Assembly: GCA_028285495.1 (NCBI GenBank)
Contig: JANQPB010000022.1
Span: 251,969 to 315,968, forward strand
Length of the DNA stretch: 64,000 bases
From: Acidimicrobiales bacterium
Lineage (GTDB): Bacteria > Actinomycetota > Acidimicrobiia > Acidimicrobiales > SZUA-35
Direction of reading: 5' to 3'
The first letter of the stretch is position 1. Each line of letters starts with the position of its first letter. The notes beneath the pieces are model-generated. The model had not been told where the DNA came from and searched no databases. It saw nothing but the letters and a program-made list of their open reading frames with translations. Position numbers and translations under genes: made by a program. Below are positions 1 through 10,376 of the stretch, piece after piece.

Positions 1-761
1 TGGGTGTTGATGTACTCGCTGAGGCTCACCGCAGACGAGCCGTCGCCGGCCGGGTTGTCGGTGGCGACGCTGGCGAACGTGATCGGCTCGTTGCGGAGGA
101 AGTCGAGGGTCCAACCGGGGTGGAGGACCCCGTCGAGGATCGTGCCCGGTCCGATCTTGGGTGGCAGGGTGTAGCCGCGGCGGACGTCGCGCTCGCGACG
201 ACCGAGCACTGCGGTGTCGACCGTCAACAGGATGGCCTCGTAGCCGGCGGCCTGCGCCCGCTCGAGCAGCGAGCGCACGAGGGCACGGTCTCGCCACGTG
301 TAAACCTGGAACCACTTCGGGCCGGCGCAGACGTCGGCCACCTCCTCGATCGAGCGGGTGCCCATCGTCGACAGCGAGTACGGCACGCCGACCCGGGCCG
401 CGGCCCTGGCGACGGCCAGCTCGCCCTCGGGGTCGGCGATCCGGGTGAACCCGGTCGGTGCCAGCACGAGCGGCAGGGGCAGGGGGCGACCGAGCAGGGT
501 GGTTCCTGTCTCGATCTTCGACACGTCGCGGAGCACCCGGGGGTTGAACCCGATCTCGCGGTAGGAGCCCGCGTTGCCGGCCAGCGCCAGCTCGTCCTCG
601 GCCCCGCCGTCGATGTAGTCGAACACGCCGGCCGGCAGCCGTCGCCTGGCCACCCGGCGAAGGTCCTCGACGCTGGCGGCGGTGGCCAGCCGCCGCTTGA
701 CCGGGTCGAGCTCGAGTGGCTTGAACCGGACGACGCTGCGGAACGAGTCGATCATCCCCAT
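1..761 (-). CDS. FMN-dependent alpha-hydroxy-acid dehydrogenase (3' end outside window)
   Basis: Oxidises an L-2-hydroxy acid such as lactate, with FMN as cofactor; the family includes L-lactate dehydrogenase LldD and glycolate oxidase. About 253 residues are visible of a family length near 390. Seen are the early GVFDYIDGGAEDE segment, LAPTGFTRI, YSLSTMGTRSIEEV, KWFQVYTWRD and LLTVDTAVLGRRERDVR, all typical of the FMN-binding barrel. The catalytic His and Arg lie in the missing C-terminal part. The start ATG at 761 sits 6 bases after a TAGGCT box at 773-768, so the mRNA is probably leaderless. The substrate cannot be told from this part. Confidence 0.9.
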   Translation of the reverse strand, partial: MGMIDSFRSVVRFKPLELDPVKRRLATAASVEDLRRVARRRLPAGVFDYIDGGAEDELALAGNAGSYREIGFNPRVLRDVSKIETGTTLLGRPLPLPLVLAPTGFTRIADPEGELAVARAAARVGVPYSLSTMGTRSIEEVADVCAGPKWFQVYTWRDRALVRSLLERAQAAGYEAILLTVDTAVLGRRERDVRRGYTLPPKIGPGTILDGVLHPGWTLDFLRNEPITFASVATDNPAGDGSSAVSLSEYINT

Positions 762-898
762 GCCGGAAGCCTAGAGGATCCGCTGTCGGGGCAGCCCGTG
801 CGGCGGCGGTCGCCCGGGGCGGGCCGCGGGTTCGCGGCGGTTGACCGGCGGGCCGGAGCGGCCGGCCAGGGCGGACGGCCGGAGCGGGGCCGGGCGGG

Positions 899-1993
899 TC
901 AGGACGACGGGTCGCGGCGCCGGACCGGATCGCCGGCTGCGGCCTGGCGCTCGGCCGGGTCACCGTCGCCACCGCGGCCGCCGTGACCGTTGCCGTTCCC
1001 GTTGACCGGGCGACCGAACGCCACCGGCGACGGATCGTCGAGGCCGATCACGTCCGGCTCGCCGGCCGTCTCGTCCCGGTCGGGAACGACGATCTTGCGG
1101 ATCTCCCCCGTGCCCTTGGTCACGACCTCGTTGATCGTCCACGTGCGCCGGCCCCTGGTCACCCCGAGCCGCTCGCCGAGCAGGAAGTTGACCGCGCCGC
1201 CGACCAGGAGCACCTGGGCCGCCAGCCAGATCCAGGTCAGCACCAGCAGCGAGGCCCCGACCGCAGCCCTGACCTCGTTGCTGTTGGACGTGAGGTCGAC
1301 GTAGCGGGCGAAGCCGACGCTCAGCAGCCACCAGCCGATGGCGGCAACGACCGCACCGGGCAGGTCAAATCGCCAGCGGTGGCGCTCGGCCGGACCGTAG
1401 TGGTAGACGACCGAGGCCCACAGCACGAGCACGGCGATGGCCACCAGGCCCCGCAGGACCGATTCGAGGAGTCCGTCGCCGATCTCGGACCACACGAAGA
1501 CCTCGAGCAGCACGAGGGGGATCGAGATCAGCATGCTGCCGATCCCGAGGATCACGGCGACCACCCTGGTCCAGTACCACGGCCGGCGGTCCTCGATGTC
1601 GTAGATGTCCTCGAGGGCCCGGATCAGACCGGCGAACCCACGGCTGACCGACCACAGCACGAAGCTGACCGACACGATGGCCAGGCTGCTGTTCGGCTGC
1701 TCGAACAGACCGGTGACCGTCTCGGAGACCGCGTCGGCCTCACCGGTGAAGACCCGGCTGATGAACCGCTCGACCTCGCTCTGGATCGTGTCGGACAGGC
1801 CGGCGCCGGTGATCATGCGGTCGAGGGGGCCGAGGAGGGCGAGCAGGGCCAGCACGGAGGCCGGCAGCGAGATCACCAGCCAGAACGTGATGCTGGCCGC
1901 CAGGTCGCCGACGCGGCCGTGATACCAGCGCAGAGCGACGTCGACGACGAAGCGCCACGCCGCCACGAGCCAGCCGATCGGACCTTTACCCAC
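899..1993 (-). CDS. YihY/BrkB-family inner membrane protein
   Basis: Polytopic membrane protein of 364 residues in the YihY/BrkB family, whose biochemical role is unsettled. About six hydrophobic segments lie between residues 25 and 270, with family signatures such as FWLVISLPASVLALLALLG near residue 40 and DIYDIEDRRPWYW near 130. The last 60 residues are hydrophilic and rich in Gly and Asn, probably a disordered cytoplasmic tail. The GTG start is 6 bases after a TACCCT box, supporting leaderless transcription. The 137 bp to the upstream edge of the neighbouring dehydrogenase gene hold nothing I recognise apart from that gene's promoter box. Confidence 0.85.
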   Translation of the reverse strand: MGKGPIGWLVAAWRFVVDVALRWYHGRVGDLAASITFWLVISLPASVLALLALLGPLDRMITGAGLSDTIQSEVERFISRVFTGEADAVSETVTGLFEQPNSSLAIVSVSFVLWSVSRGFAGLIRALEDIYDIEDRRPWYWTRVVAVILGIGSMLISIPLVLLEVFVWSEIGDGLLESVLRGLVAIAVLVLWASVVYHYGPAERHRWRFDLPGAVVAAIGWWLLSVGFARYVDLTSNSNEVRAAVGASLLVLTWIWLAAQVLLVGGAVNFLLGERLGVTRGRRTWTINEVVTKGTGEIRKIVVPDRDETAGEPDVIGLDDPSPVAFGRPVNGNGNGHGGRGGDGDPAERQAAAGDPVRRRDPSS

Positions 1994-2027
1994 ACCACCA
2001 GGGTAGATCCTGCAGCCCCGCGAGCCG

Positions 2028-2426
2028 CTATGGCGCCGGTTGGACGCCCTCGGACGAGCCGAGCGACCGGATGACGATGGTGGCGACCGCCGAGCCGATG
2101 GGGTAGGCCAGGAGGCCGAGGCCGGACGCCGGCGTCGAGCCGACGGCGAAGGCCGCGACGTGTGACGAGAGCAGCGAAGCGGCGAAGACGGCGACGTCGC
2201 GGGCCCGGATCGGCTCGGAGCTGATGACGGCGATCGTCGGCGGCAGGTAGATCACCGCGAGGATGACCGCGAGCAGCGCGAACAGGACACCGGGGATGAC
2301 CGGGCCGGAATCGGCGAACTGACCTCGGACGAGGGCGATGAGGTAGAGCGCAAGCGGGCCGACGGCGATGAGGCCGCCCATCACGGCCAACGCCGGACGG
2401 CCCGGGAGCTCCCCGTTCGACGCCAT
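2028..2426 (-). CDS. Small four-helix membrane protein, unknown function
   Basis: A 132-residue hydrophobic protein with four likely membrane helices (about residues 10-32, 43-66, 76-95 and 100-120) and short charged loops. I do not recognise the family. The ATG at 2426 is chosen because it is 6 bases after a TACCCT box (2438-2433); the open frame continues further upstream but only as antisense to the facing hydrolase gene. It is divergent from that gene with only 24 bp between start codons. It lies 34 bp upstream of the BrkB-family gene on the same strand, but that gene has its own promoter box. Confidence 0.7.
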   Translation of the reverse strand: MASNGELPGRPALAVMGGLIAVGPLALYLIALVRGQFADSGPVIPGVLFALLAVILAVIYLPPTIAVISSEPIRARDVAVFAASLLSSHVAAFAVGSTPASGLGLLAYPIGSAVATIVIRSLGSSEGVQPAP

Positions 2427-2450
2427 CGGCACAGGGTATAGGGTGTGTCG
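2427..2450. promoter_or_regulatory. Back-to-back leaderless promoter
   Basis: The whole 24-bp divergent intergenic region. The -10 box for the minus-strand gene (TACCCT, 2438-2433) and the one for the plus-strand gene (TAGGGT, 2439-2444) touch each other, each 6 bases from its start codon. There is no room for 5' untranslated sequence, and each gene's -35 region must lie inside the other gene. Confidence 0.6.
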
Positions 2451-3137
2451 ATGTCGCCGAGGTCGCCGTTCACCAACCGGAAGGCCGGTGAGGCCTTCCT
2501 CGTCGACCCGAAGGGCGGACCGGGGCCTGGCGTGCTGGTCCTGCACTCGTGGTGGGGGCTGACCCCCTGGGTCCGCGACTTCTGCCGACGGCTGGCCGAC
2601 GTCGGGTTCACCGCCCTGGCCCCCGATCTGCTCGACGGCGTGCAGCCGATGACCGAGGCCGAGGGCGAGGCGGTCCTCGCCGGGCTCGACCCGGACGAGC
2701 TGTCCGGCCTGGTGATGTCGTCGGCCCAGACCCTCCGGGCGGCGTCGATCGACGGCGAGCGCCCGATCGCCGTCGTCGGCTTCTCGATGGGGGCCTCGCT
2801 GGCGCTGTGGCTGTCGGCCCGGCTGACCAGGGAGGTCGGTTCGGTCGTCGTGTTCTATGGCGCCCAGTCGATCGACTTCGACGAGGCCACCGCCGTCTAC
2901 CAGGGACACTTCGCCGAGCACGACCACATGGTGTCGGAGGAGGACCGGGTGGTCACCGAGTCGTTCATCCGCCTCGGCGGCCGCGAGACCGACTTCCACC
3001 TCTACCCGGGCACGAGCCACTGGTTCTTCGAGGACGGCGAACGCTTCGACGCCGAGGCTGCGGGGCTGGCCTGGGAGCGGACCGAGGCCTTCCTGCAGGA
3101 GACGGTCGGCAACGGGGCCGCGGCGGGAACGGCCTGA
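2451..3137 (+). CDS. Dienelactone hydrolase-family alpha/beta hydrolase
   Basis: Alpha/beta hydrolase of 228 residues, the usual size for dienelactone hydrolases, probably cytoplasmic and acting on an ester or lactone. The oxyanion and early strand region reads VLVLHSWWGLTPWVRDF. The nucleophile elbow is GFSMGAS, so Ser takes the place of the Cys found in classical dienelactone hydrolases (GYCxGG). The catalytic His is in PGTSHWFFE near residue 185. An in-frame GTG lies 6 bases upstream, but ATG 2451 is preferred because it is exactly 6 bases after the TAGGGT box. Substrate unknown. Confidence 0.85.
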   Translation: MSPRSPFTNRKAGEAFLVDPKGGPGPGVLVLHSWWGLTPWVRDFCRRLADVGFTALAPDLLDGVQPMTEAEGEAVLAGLDPDELSGLVMSSAQTLRAASIDGERPIAVVGFSMGASLALWLSARLTREVGSVVVFYGAQSIDFDEATAVYQGHFAEHDHMVSEEDRVVTESFIRLGGRETDFHLYPGTSHWFFEDGERFDAEAAGLAWERTEAFLQETVGNGAAAGTA

Positions 3138-3143
3138 GCCGAG

Positions 3144-3974
3144 CTACAGCGCGCCGCCGCTGCCGGCGAAGGCCAGCGCAGCGACGGCGAGGGCGACGCA
3201 CAGGCCGGCGGTCGCCGCCACCGCCTCACCGATCGAGCGGCCGAACCGGACCGGGAGCCAGGTGACCAACCAGCCGGCGGCGAACCCAGCGGCGATGCCG
3301 CCGAAGTGACCCCAGAACGAGATCCGGCCGACCAGCAGGGGCAGGAGCAGGTTGATGCCGAGCACGAACCCGAGCGACGTCTGGGTGATGCTGATCCCCC
3401 GCGACCACAGCGCCGCCGCCAGCGCGCCACCGAGGCCGAGCACCGCCCCCGAAGCGCCGAGGGTCGGCGCCGTGAAGTCGAACGCCAGCACCGCGGCCGA
3501 GCCGCCGAAGAGGCCGGCGAGGTAGACGAGGACGAAGCGGAGGCGTCCGAGCCCCTCCTCGAGCGGGTGACCGAGGATCCACAGCGCGTACATGTTGAAG
3601 CCGATGTGCAGCAGGGACCCGTGCAGGAAAGCCGAGGTGACGATCCGCCACCACTCGCCGTCGGCCACCGACGGGCCGAACAGCAACCCGTCGACGGTGA
3701 CCGATTCCTGGGAGGCCACCTGGGCCAGGTAGGCGATCACGTTGACGGCGATGAGGCCGATGATCAGCGGCGACCGGTCGGACCGGGGCAGCGTGCGGGC
3801 GGTGTAGACCCGCTGATTGGTCTGCGACAGGCACTCCGGGCAGTGGTGTCCTATCGAGGCCTGGGTCATGCACTGAGGGCAGATCGGCCGCTCACAACGC
3901 TGGCACCCGACCGCCGCCTGGATCTGGGGGTGCCGGTAGCACGTCGTCTCGTCGGTCAACACCTCTCTCAGCAT
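3144..3974 (-). CDS. Rhomboid intramembrane serine protease with N-terminal Cys-rich domain
   Basis: Intramembrane protease of 276 residues. Residues 8-50 hold a zinc-ribbon-like Cys/His domain (CYRH, CQRC, CPQC, HHCPEC) seen on many actinobacterial rhomboids. Six membrane helices follow. The active-site Ser is in GASGAVLG and the catalytic His in FWGHFGG; the HIGFNMYALW segment carries the conserved His and Asn that stabilise the oxyanion. The whole signature is present, so it should be active. The start is ATG 3974; an upstream open stretch lacks conservation-like sequence. It converges on the hydrolase gene with a 6-bp gap. Substrate unknown. Confidence 0.92.
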   Translation of the reverse strand: MLREVLTDETTCYRHPQIQAAVGCQRCERPICPQCMTQASIGHHCPECLSQTNQRVYTARTLPRSDRSPLIIGLIAVNVIAYLAQVASQESVTVDGLLFGPSVADGEWWRIVTSAFLHGSLLHIGFNMYALWILGHPLEEGLGRLRFVLVYLAGLFGGSAAVLAFDFTAPTLGASGAVLGLGGALAAALWSRGISITQTSLGFVLGINLLLPLLVGRISFWGHFGGIAAGFAAGWLVTWLPVRFGRSIGEAVAATAGLCVALAVAALAFAGSGGAL

Positions 3975-4039
3975 AGGGAGGCGGGGGAAGGGCGAGATAA
4001 AGCCACGACGATGGTGCAGGGACGCGGGCATACTCCCCT

Positions 4040-5368
4040 GTGCCTTCGATCCGTTCGCCCTACGACCGGGACATCGCCCGGCTGGCGATACCGGCGTTCG
4101 GCACGCTGGTGGCCGAGCCACTCTACGTCCTGGCCGACACCGCCATCGTCGGGCGCCTCGGCACCGACGAGTTGGCCGGGCTGGCCCTGGCGACGACCGT
4201 GCTCCTCACGGTCCACGCCCTCGCCACCTTCCTGACCTACGGCACGACTGCGACCGTGTCGCGACTGATCGGCGGGGGGCGGGACGCCGAGGCGGCCCGG
4301 TGGTCGGTCCAGGGGCTGTGGCTGGCGCTGACCGTCGGGATCGCGTTCGCCGCGACCGGCGTGCTCACCGGGACGGCGCTGATGCGGGCGCTGGGCGGCT
4401 CGGGGGCTGCGCTCGAGGCCGGCGAGCGCTACTTCTCCATTCGTCTGGTCGGGTTGCCGTTCCTGCTGCTGGCCCTGGCCGGCGCCGGGGCCTTCACCGG
4501 CCGCCAGGACACCCGCACCCCGCTCAAGCTGTCGGTGGCCGGCGCGATCGCCAACCTGGCCATCGAGCTGCTCCTCATCCCCGGCCTCGGCTTCGGGATC
4601 GGGGCCGCAGCGGTGTCGACGGTGCTGGCCCAGATCGGCACCGGTTCGGTGTTCGCCGTCGCCGTGTTGCGCTGGGCTCGCGGCCAGGGGGTCGGGCTGT
4701 GGCCGGAGCCGCCGGCCATCGGGCGGTTGATGGTCGCCGGGCGGGCACTGATCCTGCGGGCGATCGCGCTGCGGGGCTCGTTCACCCTCGGGGCCGCAGT
4801 GGCGGCCCGGATCGGCGTTGCCGAACTGGCCGCCCACCAGATCGCGCTGCAGATCTGGGCGACCCTCGCCCTCGCCGTCGATGCGATCGCCATCGCCGGG
4901 CAGGCCCTGACCGGGCGGTGGCTCGGGGCCGGTCGTGCCGAGAAGGCCAAGGCCGCGGCCAGGCGAATGGTCGAGCTCGACGTCGCGGTTGCGGTCGCGC
5001 TCGGGCTGGCCGTCGTCGCCGTGCGTCGGCCGCTGGCGGGGCTGTTCAGTACCGACGAGGCGGTCGTGTCGGCCACGGCGTTCGTCCTCGTGTGGGTGGC
5101 GATCTCACAGCCGGTCAACGGCTACGTGTTCGCCCTCGACGGCATCCTGATCGGTGCCGGCGACCTGACCTACCTCGGGCGGACGATGGCCGTCGCCGCC
5201 GCCGTGTTCGCCGCCGGGGCGCTCGTGCTGATCGAGGTCGATGCCGGGCTCGGCCCGCTGTGGGCCTGGCTGACTGCGTTCATGGGCCTGCGGGCGCTTG
5301 CGCTGTGGTGGCGGTGGCGGAGCGACCGCTGGGTCGTGCTCGGCGGCGACGCCACCGCCGTCGGCTGA
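4040..5368 (+). CDS. MATE-family efflux transporter (DinF-like)
   Basis: A 442-residue protein with twelve predicted membrane helices in two homologous halves, the standard MATE layout. The N-terminal motif DIARLAIPAFGTLVAEPLYVL and the TAIVGRLGTDELAGLALA loop are typical of the DinF branch. It likely exports small organic molecules using a proton or sodium gradient. The start is GTG 4040. A CATACT sequence ends 5 bases before it, a weak fit to the leaderless promoter pattern of this genome. It is divergent from the rhomboid gene with 65 bp between. Confidence 0.9.
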   Translation: MPSIRSPYDRDIARLAIPAFGTLVAEPLYVLADTAIVGRLGTDELAGLALATTVLLTVHALATFLTYGTTATVSRLIGGGRDAEAARWSVQGLWLALTVGIAFAATGVLTGTALMRALGGSGAALEAGERYFSIRLVGLPFLLLALAGAGAFTGRQDTRTPLKLSVAGAIANLAIELLLIPGLGFGIGAAAVSTVLAQIGTGSVFAVAVLRWARGQGVGLWPEPPAIGRLMVAGRALILRAIALRGSFTLGAAVAARIGVAELAAHQIALQIWATLALAVDAIAIAGQALTGRWLGAGRAEKAKAAARRMVELDVAVAVALGLAVVAVRRPLAGLFSTDEAVVSATAFVLVWVAISQPVNGYVFALDGILIGAGDLTYLGRTMAVAAAVFAAGALVLIEVDAGLGPLWAWLTAFMGLRALALWWRWRSDRWVVLGGDATAVG

Positions 5369-5399
5369 GTGTGCGAACCGGGGGCGCGCCGGGCCGGGG

Positions 5400-6029
5400 T
5401 CACGGCTCGTGCGACCGCACCACTGCGCCAGGCCGATGCTGGTGCTCCATCAGCGTGACGAGCTCGTCGAGCTCCATCGGATGGGCGACGTGGTAGCCCT
5501 GGCCGAGGTCGCAGCCGATGCGCTGGAGCGTGGCCACCGCGGGCGCCTCCTCGACCCCCTCGGCCACGGTGAGGAAGCCCGGGTCGTGGCAGAGGCCAAC
5601 GATGGCGGCGACGAAGGTCGTGTCGCCGTCGCTCATCTCGCGGATGAACGGTTGGGCGATCTTGATGAGGTCGATCGGCAGGCTCCGGAGGTAGCTCAGG
5701 GAGGGGTAGCCGGTGCCGAAGTCGTCGAGGGCGATGCGGGGACCGAGGGCCCGGAGGTCGTCGAGCCGGGAGGCGGCGGCCTCGGCGTCGCCGGCCAGGG
5801 CCGACTCGGTGAGCTCGATCACGAGGCCGTCGGCCGGAGCGGACGACGCCACCAGGTCGGCGGCGACCTCCTCGACCAGACCGGGACGGCGAAGCTGCCT
5901 GGCCGACAGGTTGACCGTGATGAAGAACCGGGGGTCGATCCGCCGGAGCGGCGCCAGCTGGTCGAGCACCTCGATCCGGACCAGGCGATCGACGGCCGTG
6001 ATGAGGCCGGACGCGGCCGGCCGGGCCGG
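5400..6029 (-). pseudogene. EAL-domain remnant, N-terminally truncated
   Basis: The frame encodes the C-terminal four fifths of an EAL (cyclic-di-GMP phosphodiesterase) domain: NLSARQLRRPG, IELTESAL, IALDDFGTGYPSLSYL, AEGVEE and CDLGQGYH. The N-terminal EAL motif and everything before it are missing. The sequence begins immediately after, and in the same frame as, the gatB stop codon at 6030-6032. The only usual start is GTG 5969, which would cut the domain further. A KIA stands where KID is usual. Loss of the metal-binding Glu of the EAL motif means no phosphodiesterase activity is expected. Most simply, a deletion fused the tail of a signalling gene to the gatB end. A short degenerate protein of 189 residues could still be made. 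Confidence 0.75.
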
Positions 6030-7504
6030 TCAGCCGGCCGAGGCCCGCTGGTTCAGGAGCTGGTTGACGACCTTGCCATCGGCCTGGCCCCTGGTCGCCT
6101 TCATTACCTGGCCGACGAACACGCCCTGCATCTTCTTGCGGTCGCCGTCGTCGCCGCCGACGAAGCGAGCCCACTCGTCCGGATGGTCGGCGATGATCCC
6201 GTCGAGCAGCGACTCCAGCTCGTCGGTGTCCATCGCCTCGAAGCCCTTCTCGGCGGCGATCGTGGCCGGGTCACGCCCGGTCTCGACCATGTCGGCCAGC
6301 ACCTGCTTCGCCTGGGTTGCCGTGAGCCCCCCACCGGTCTCCAGCTTCACCAGGTCGGCGAAGTGGCTGGCGTCGAGCGACCCGGCGCCCTCGACCGCCA
6401 GGTTGTTGGCCACGTGGGTCACGGTCCGCTCGGCGTCGGCGCCGGCCTCGATGGCGGCCAGGGCCAGGCCGTCGAGGTCGCGCTCGACGGCGAGGGCGGC
6501 CCCGGCGGCCGGCGCCCCCCGGTCGACCAGGGCCTGCCGGCGATGGCGGGGCAGGGCCGGCAACGCGGCCCTGATCTCGTCGATCCACCCGGGCGACGGG
6601 TCGACCGGCACGAGGTCGGGGTCGTCGAAGTACCGGTAGTCCTCGGCCTCCTCCTTCGATCGCCCCGGCCGGGTCCGGCCGTCCTCCTCGTCCCAGTGGC
6701 GCGTCTCCTGGCGGGGGGCGTCGCCGGCCTGGTAGAGGTCGACGTGACGCCTGGCCTCGTAGGTGATGGCCCGACCGAGCGACCGGAGCGAGTTCACGTT
6801 CTTGATCTCACACCGTGTCCGCAGCTCGCCACTGCCGGCGGGGCGGACCGACACGTTGGCGTCGACCCGGAGCGAGCCCTCCTCCATCTTCCCGTCCGAT
6901 GCGCCGATGGCGACCAGGATCGCCCGCAGCTCCTCGACGTAGGACTTGGCCTGCTCGGGGTCGCGTAGATCGGGGCGGCTGACGATCTCGATCAGCGGCA
7001 CCCCGGCCCGGTTGTAGTCGACCAGCGAGTACCCGGCGTCGTGGATCCGGCCGGAATCGCCGATGTGGGTCGACTTGCCGGTGTCCTCCTCGAGGTGGGC
7101 CCGCTCGATCCCGACGACCGAGCCGTCGGCCAGCTCGAGGCGACCGTCGACGTTCAGGGCCAGCTCGTACTGGCTGATCTGGTAGTCCTTCGGCATGTCC
7201 GGGTAGAAGTAGTTCTTCCTGGCGAACACACATCGTTGGACCGTGCAGTCGAGGGCGAGACCGATGCGGATGCCGAGCTCGATGGCCTTGCCGTTGACGA
7301 CCGGGAGGGTGCCGGGCAGGCCGAGGCAGACCGGGTGGACGTTGGTGTTCGGCTCACCCCCGAACCGGTTGGGGGCCGGCGAGAACATCTTCGATGCGGT
7401 GGCCAGCTCGGCGTGGACCTCGAGCCCGATCACCATCTCCCAGCCGTCCGGGAGCAGCTCGTGGCCGGTTCCGGCATCGGTGGCCGTTGCGGGAGCGGTG
7501 GTGG

Positions 7505-7508
<4 letters not shown>
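6030..7508 (-). CDS. gatB: Aspartyl/glutamyl-tRNA amidotransferase subunit B
   Basis: Kinase and tRNA-binding subunit of GatCAB, which converts misacylated Glu-tRNA(Gln) and/or Asp-tRNA(Asn) to the amide form. 492 residues, normal for the family. Seen are [14 protein letters not shown] near residue 25, [38 protein letters not shown] and [17 protein letters not shown], then the helical GatB/YqeY tail ending in the tRNA-interacting [17 protein letters not shown] region. The start ATG overlaps the gatA stop as ATGA, so translation is coupled. Last gene of the gatC-gatA-gatB operon. Confidence 0.97.
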
Positions 7509-9003
<1,495 letters not shown>

Positions 9004-9007
<4 letters not shown>

Positions 9008-9348
9008 GGTGCCTCGCCGAGCGCCGGCGGGACCTTGAACCGACCGTCCTCGACCTCGGGGCCGCCCTCGAGGGCCAGGCGTCGGAACTCGGCCGCCTCG
9101 GCGTCGGTCTCGGGCTGATCGCGCCGGAAGACGTTGACCAGGCCGAACGGGTGGGCCGTCGGCGGCACGTCGTCGAGCTCGAAACCGTCGAGCTGGTCGG
9201 CGAGGTCGAGCACGGCGTCGAGCTGGGTGGCGAAGCGGCTGCGCTCGTCGTCGGTCAGCTCGAGCAGGGCCAGCCGCGCCACCTTGGCCACCTCCTCGGG
9301 CGTGAGGTGGTCTCGGTCGGTCGGTGCGGCGTCGTCGGTGTCGGGCAC
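9004..9348 (-). CDS. gatC: Aspartyl/glutamyl-tRNA amidotransferase subunit C
   Basis: Small belt subunit that wraps GatA and GatB and stabilises the complex. 114 residues, slightly longer than usual because of a charged N-terminal extension. The core [19 protein letters not shown] is typical, followed by the characteristic [13 protein letters not shown] loop. GTG start, 6 bases after a TAGCCT box (9360-9355); this is the promoter for the whole gatCAB operon and makes its transcript leaderless. Confidence 0.95.
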
Positions 9349-9434
9349 CCGCTCAGGCTACTGGCCAGGCCGAGCCGTCCCGAACGGATTCCGGCCACCC
9401 GGCGACACCCGCGGCCCCGACACCTCGCAGGGTG

Positions 9435-9767
9435 CTAGACGTAGGGGTCGTCGATCTCCGGCTCGGCCCACCACTCGTCCGGTGACGGCACCCAATCGGG
9501 ATCGGGGTGGATGCAGTCGACCGGGCACGGGTCGATGCACTTCAGGCAGCCGGAGCACAGCTCGGGGATGATGATGACGTCGAGGTCGTGGTTGAAGATC
9601 GCACCGAACGGGCGGGGGCAGGCCCGGAAGCAGGCGTCGCAGTTGATGCAGATGTCCTCGTCGATCTTGAGCGGCGGGTTCTTCCACCGTGGCTCGCGCT
9701 CGCGGGTCTCCAGCCGCCGCTGTCGCCCGGACTTGTGCCTTGCGCCGGCGTCCACCCCCTCGGACAT
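9435..9767 (-). CDS. Ferredoxin with two [4Fe-4S] cluster motifs
   Basis: Electron carrier of 110 residues. Two CxxCxxCxxxCP motifs are present, CINCDACFRACP near residue 40 and CSGCLKCIDPCP near 72, giving two [4Fe-4S] clusters. The N-terminal 30 residues are basic and the C-terminus acidic with tryptophans. The start ATG 9767 is 7 bases after a TACGTT box. Divergent from the SCP2 gene across 30 bp. The redox partner is unknown. Confidence 0.9.
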   Translation of the reverse strand: MSEGVDAGARHKSGRQRRLETREREPRWKNPPLKIDEDICINCDACFRACPRPFGAIFNHDLDVIIIPELCSGCLKCIDPCPVDCIHPDPDWVPSPDEWWAEPEIDDPYV

Positions 9768-9797
9768 CCACCCAAACGTAGGAGATAGCATCACGGG
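9768..9797. promoter_or_regulatory. Divergent pair of leaderless promoters
   Basis: The 30-bp gap holds a TACGTT box on the minus strand (7 bases before the ferredoxin ATG) and a TAGCAT box at 9786-9791 on the plus strand (6 bases before the SCP2-gene GTG). No untranslated leaders are possible for either gene. Confidence 0.55.
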
Positions 9798-10229
9798 GTG
9801 GCCAGCTACCCCTTCCTGTCCCCCGAGTGGATCGAGGCCGCGAGGGCCCTCCGCGACGAGTTCGCCGAGCGGGCGCCCTCGTCGCCGGTCGAGGCCAGGG
9901 TCAACGTGATCGTGACCGACATCCCCCACGGCGACGCCTCCGAGATGGAGGGCCACATCGACACCACGTCCGGCCAGACGATCATCGACCACGGCCACGT
10001 CGACGATCCCGAGCTGACGATCACCGTCGACTACGCCACCGCCAGGGCCGCATTCGTCACCCGTGACCAGCAGGAGGTCATGGCCGCCTTCCTCGCCGGT
10101 CGGATCCTGGTCGACGGCGACGCCACCAAGCTGCTGGCGCTGCAACCCGGGCCACCGCCGGCGGACGTCGACGACCTGGCCCGCGAGCTGTATCGGCGGC
10201 TCGACGAGATCACCGACGACGCCGCCTGA
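9798..10229 (+). CDS. SCP2 sterol-binding domain protein
   Basis: A 143-residue single-domain protein resembling the SCP2 lipid-binding fold: an N-terminal helix, a beta-sheet with the ELTITVDYATARAAF segment, and the AFLAGRILVDGDATKLLAL segment near residue 100 that is diagnostic of the family. It probably binds a lipid or acyl-CoA. The GTG start is 6 bases after the TAGCAT box. A 47-codon open stretch in the same frame continues past its stop. Confidence 0.8.
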   Translation: MASYPFLSPEWIEAARALRDEFAERAPSSPVEARVNVIVTDIPHGDASEMEGHIDTTSGQTIIDHGHVDDPELTITVDYATARAAFVTRDQQEVMAAFLAGRILVDGDATKLLALQPGPPPADVDDLARELYRRLDEITDDAA

Positions 10230-10376
10230 GGGTGACGGCCTCCGGCCCGCGAACCCGAGTTCGCCCCCGGGGCCGACGTCGCCGGATGGAGCGCCGAACC
10301 GTCGACCGGGACCTGGTTCGACGACGCGATCCCTAGCTACATCGCGACGACGATCCAAATCCCGGTACGGAGATAA
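10230..10376 (+). other. Open tail in the frame of the SCP2 gene, possible coding remnant
   Basis: After the SCP2 stop the same frame has a second TGA at 10233 and then stays open for 46 codons to a TAA at 10374. The predicted peptide contains WSAEPSTGTWFDDAIPSYI, which looks protein-like, but there is no start codon or ribosome site. The end of the stretch is unusually AT-rich for this genome. It may be the tail of a deleted gene or chance. Confidence 0.25.

Noticed and set aside
6030..6032. Programmed stop read-through producing a GatB-EAL fusion
   Set aside because: GatB ends at its natural C-terminus, the EAL part lacks its catalytic Glu, and no stimulatory context is seen. A deletion remnant is simpler.
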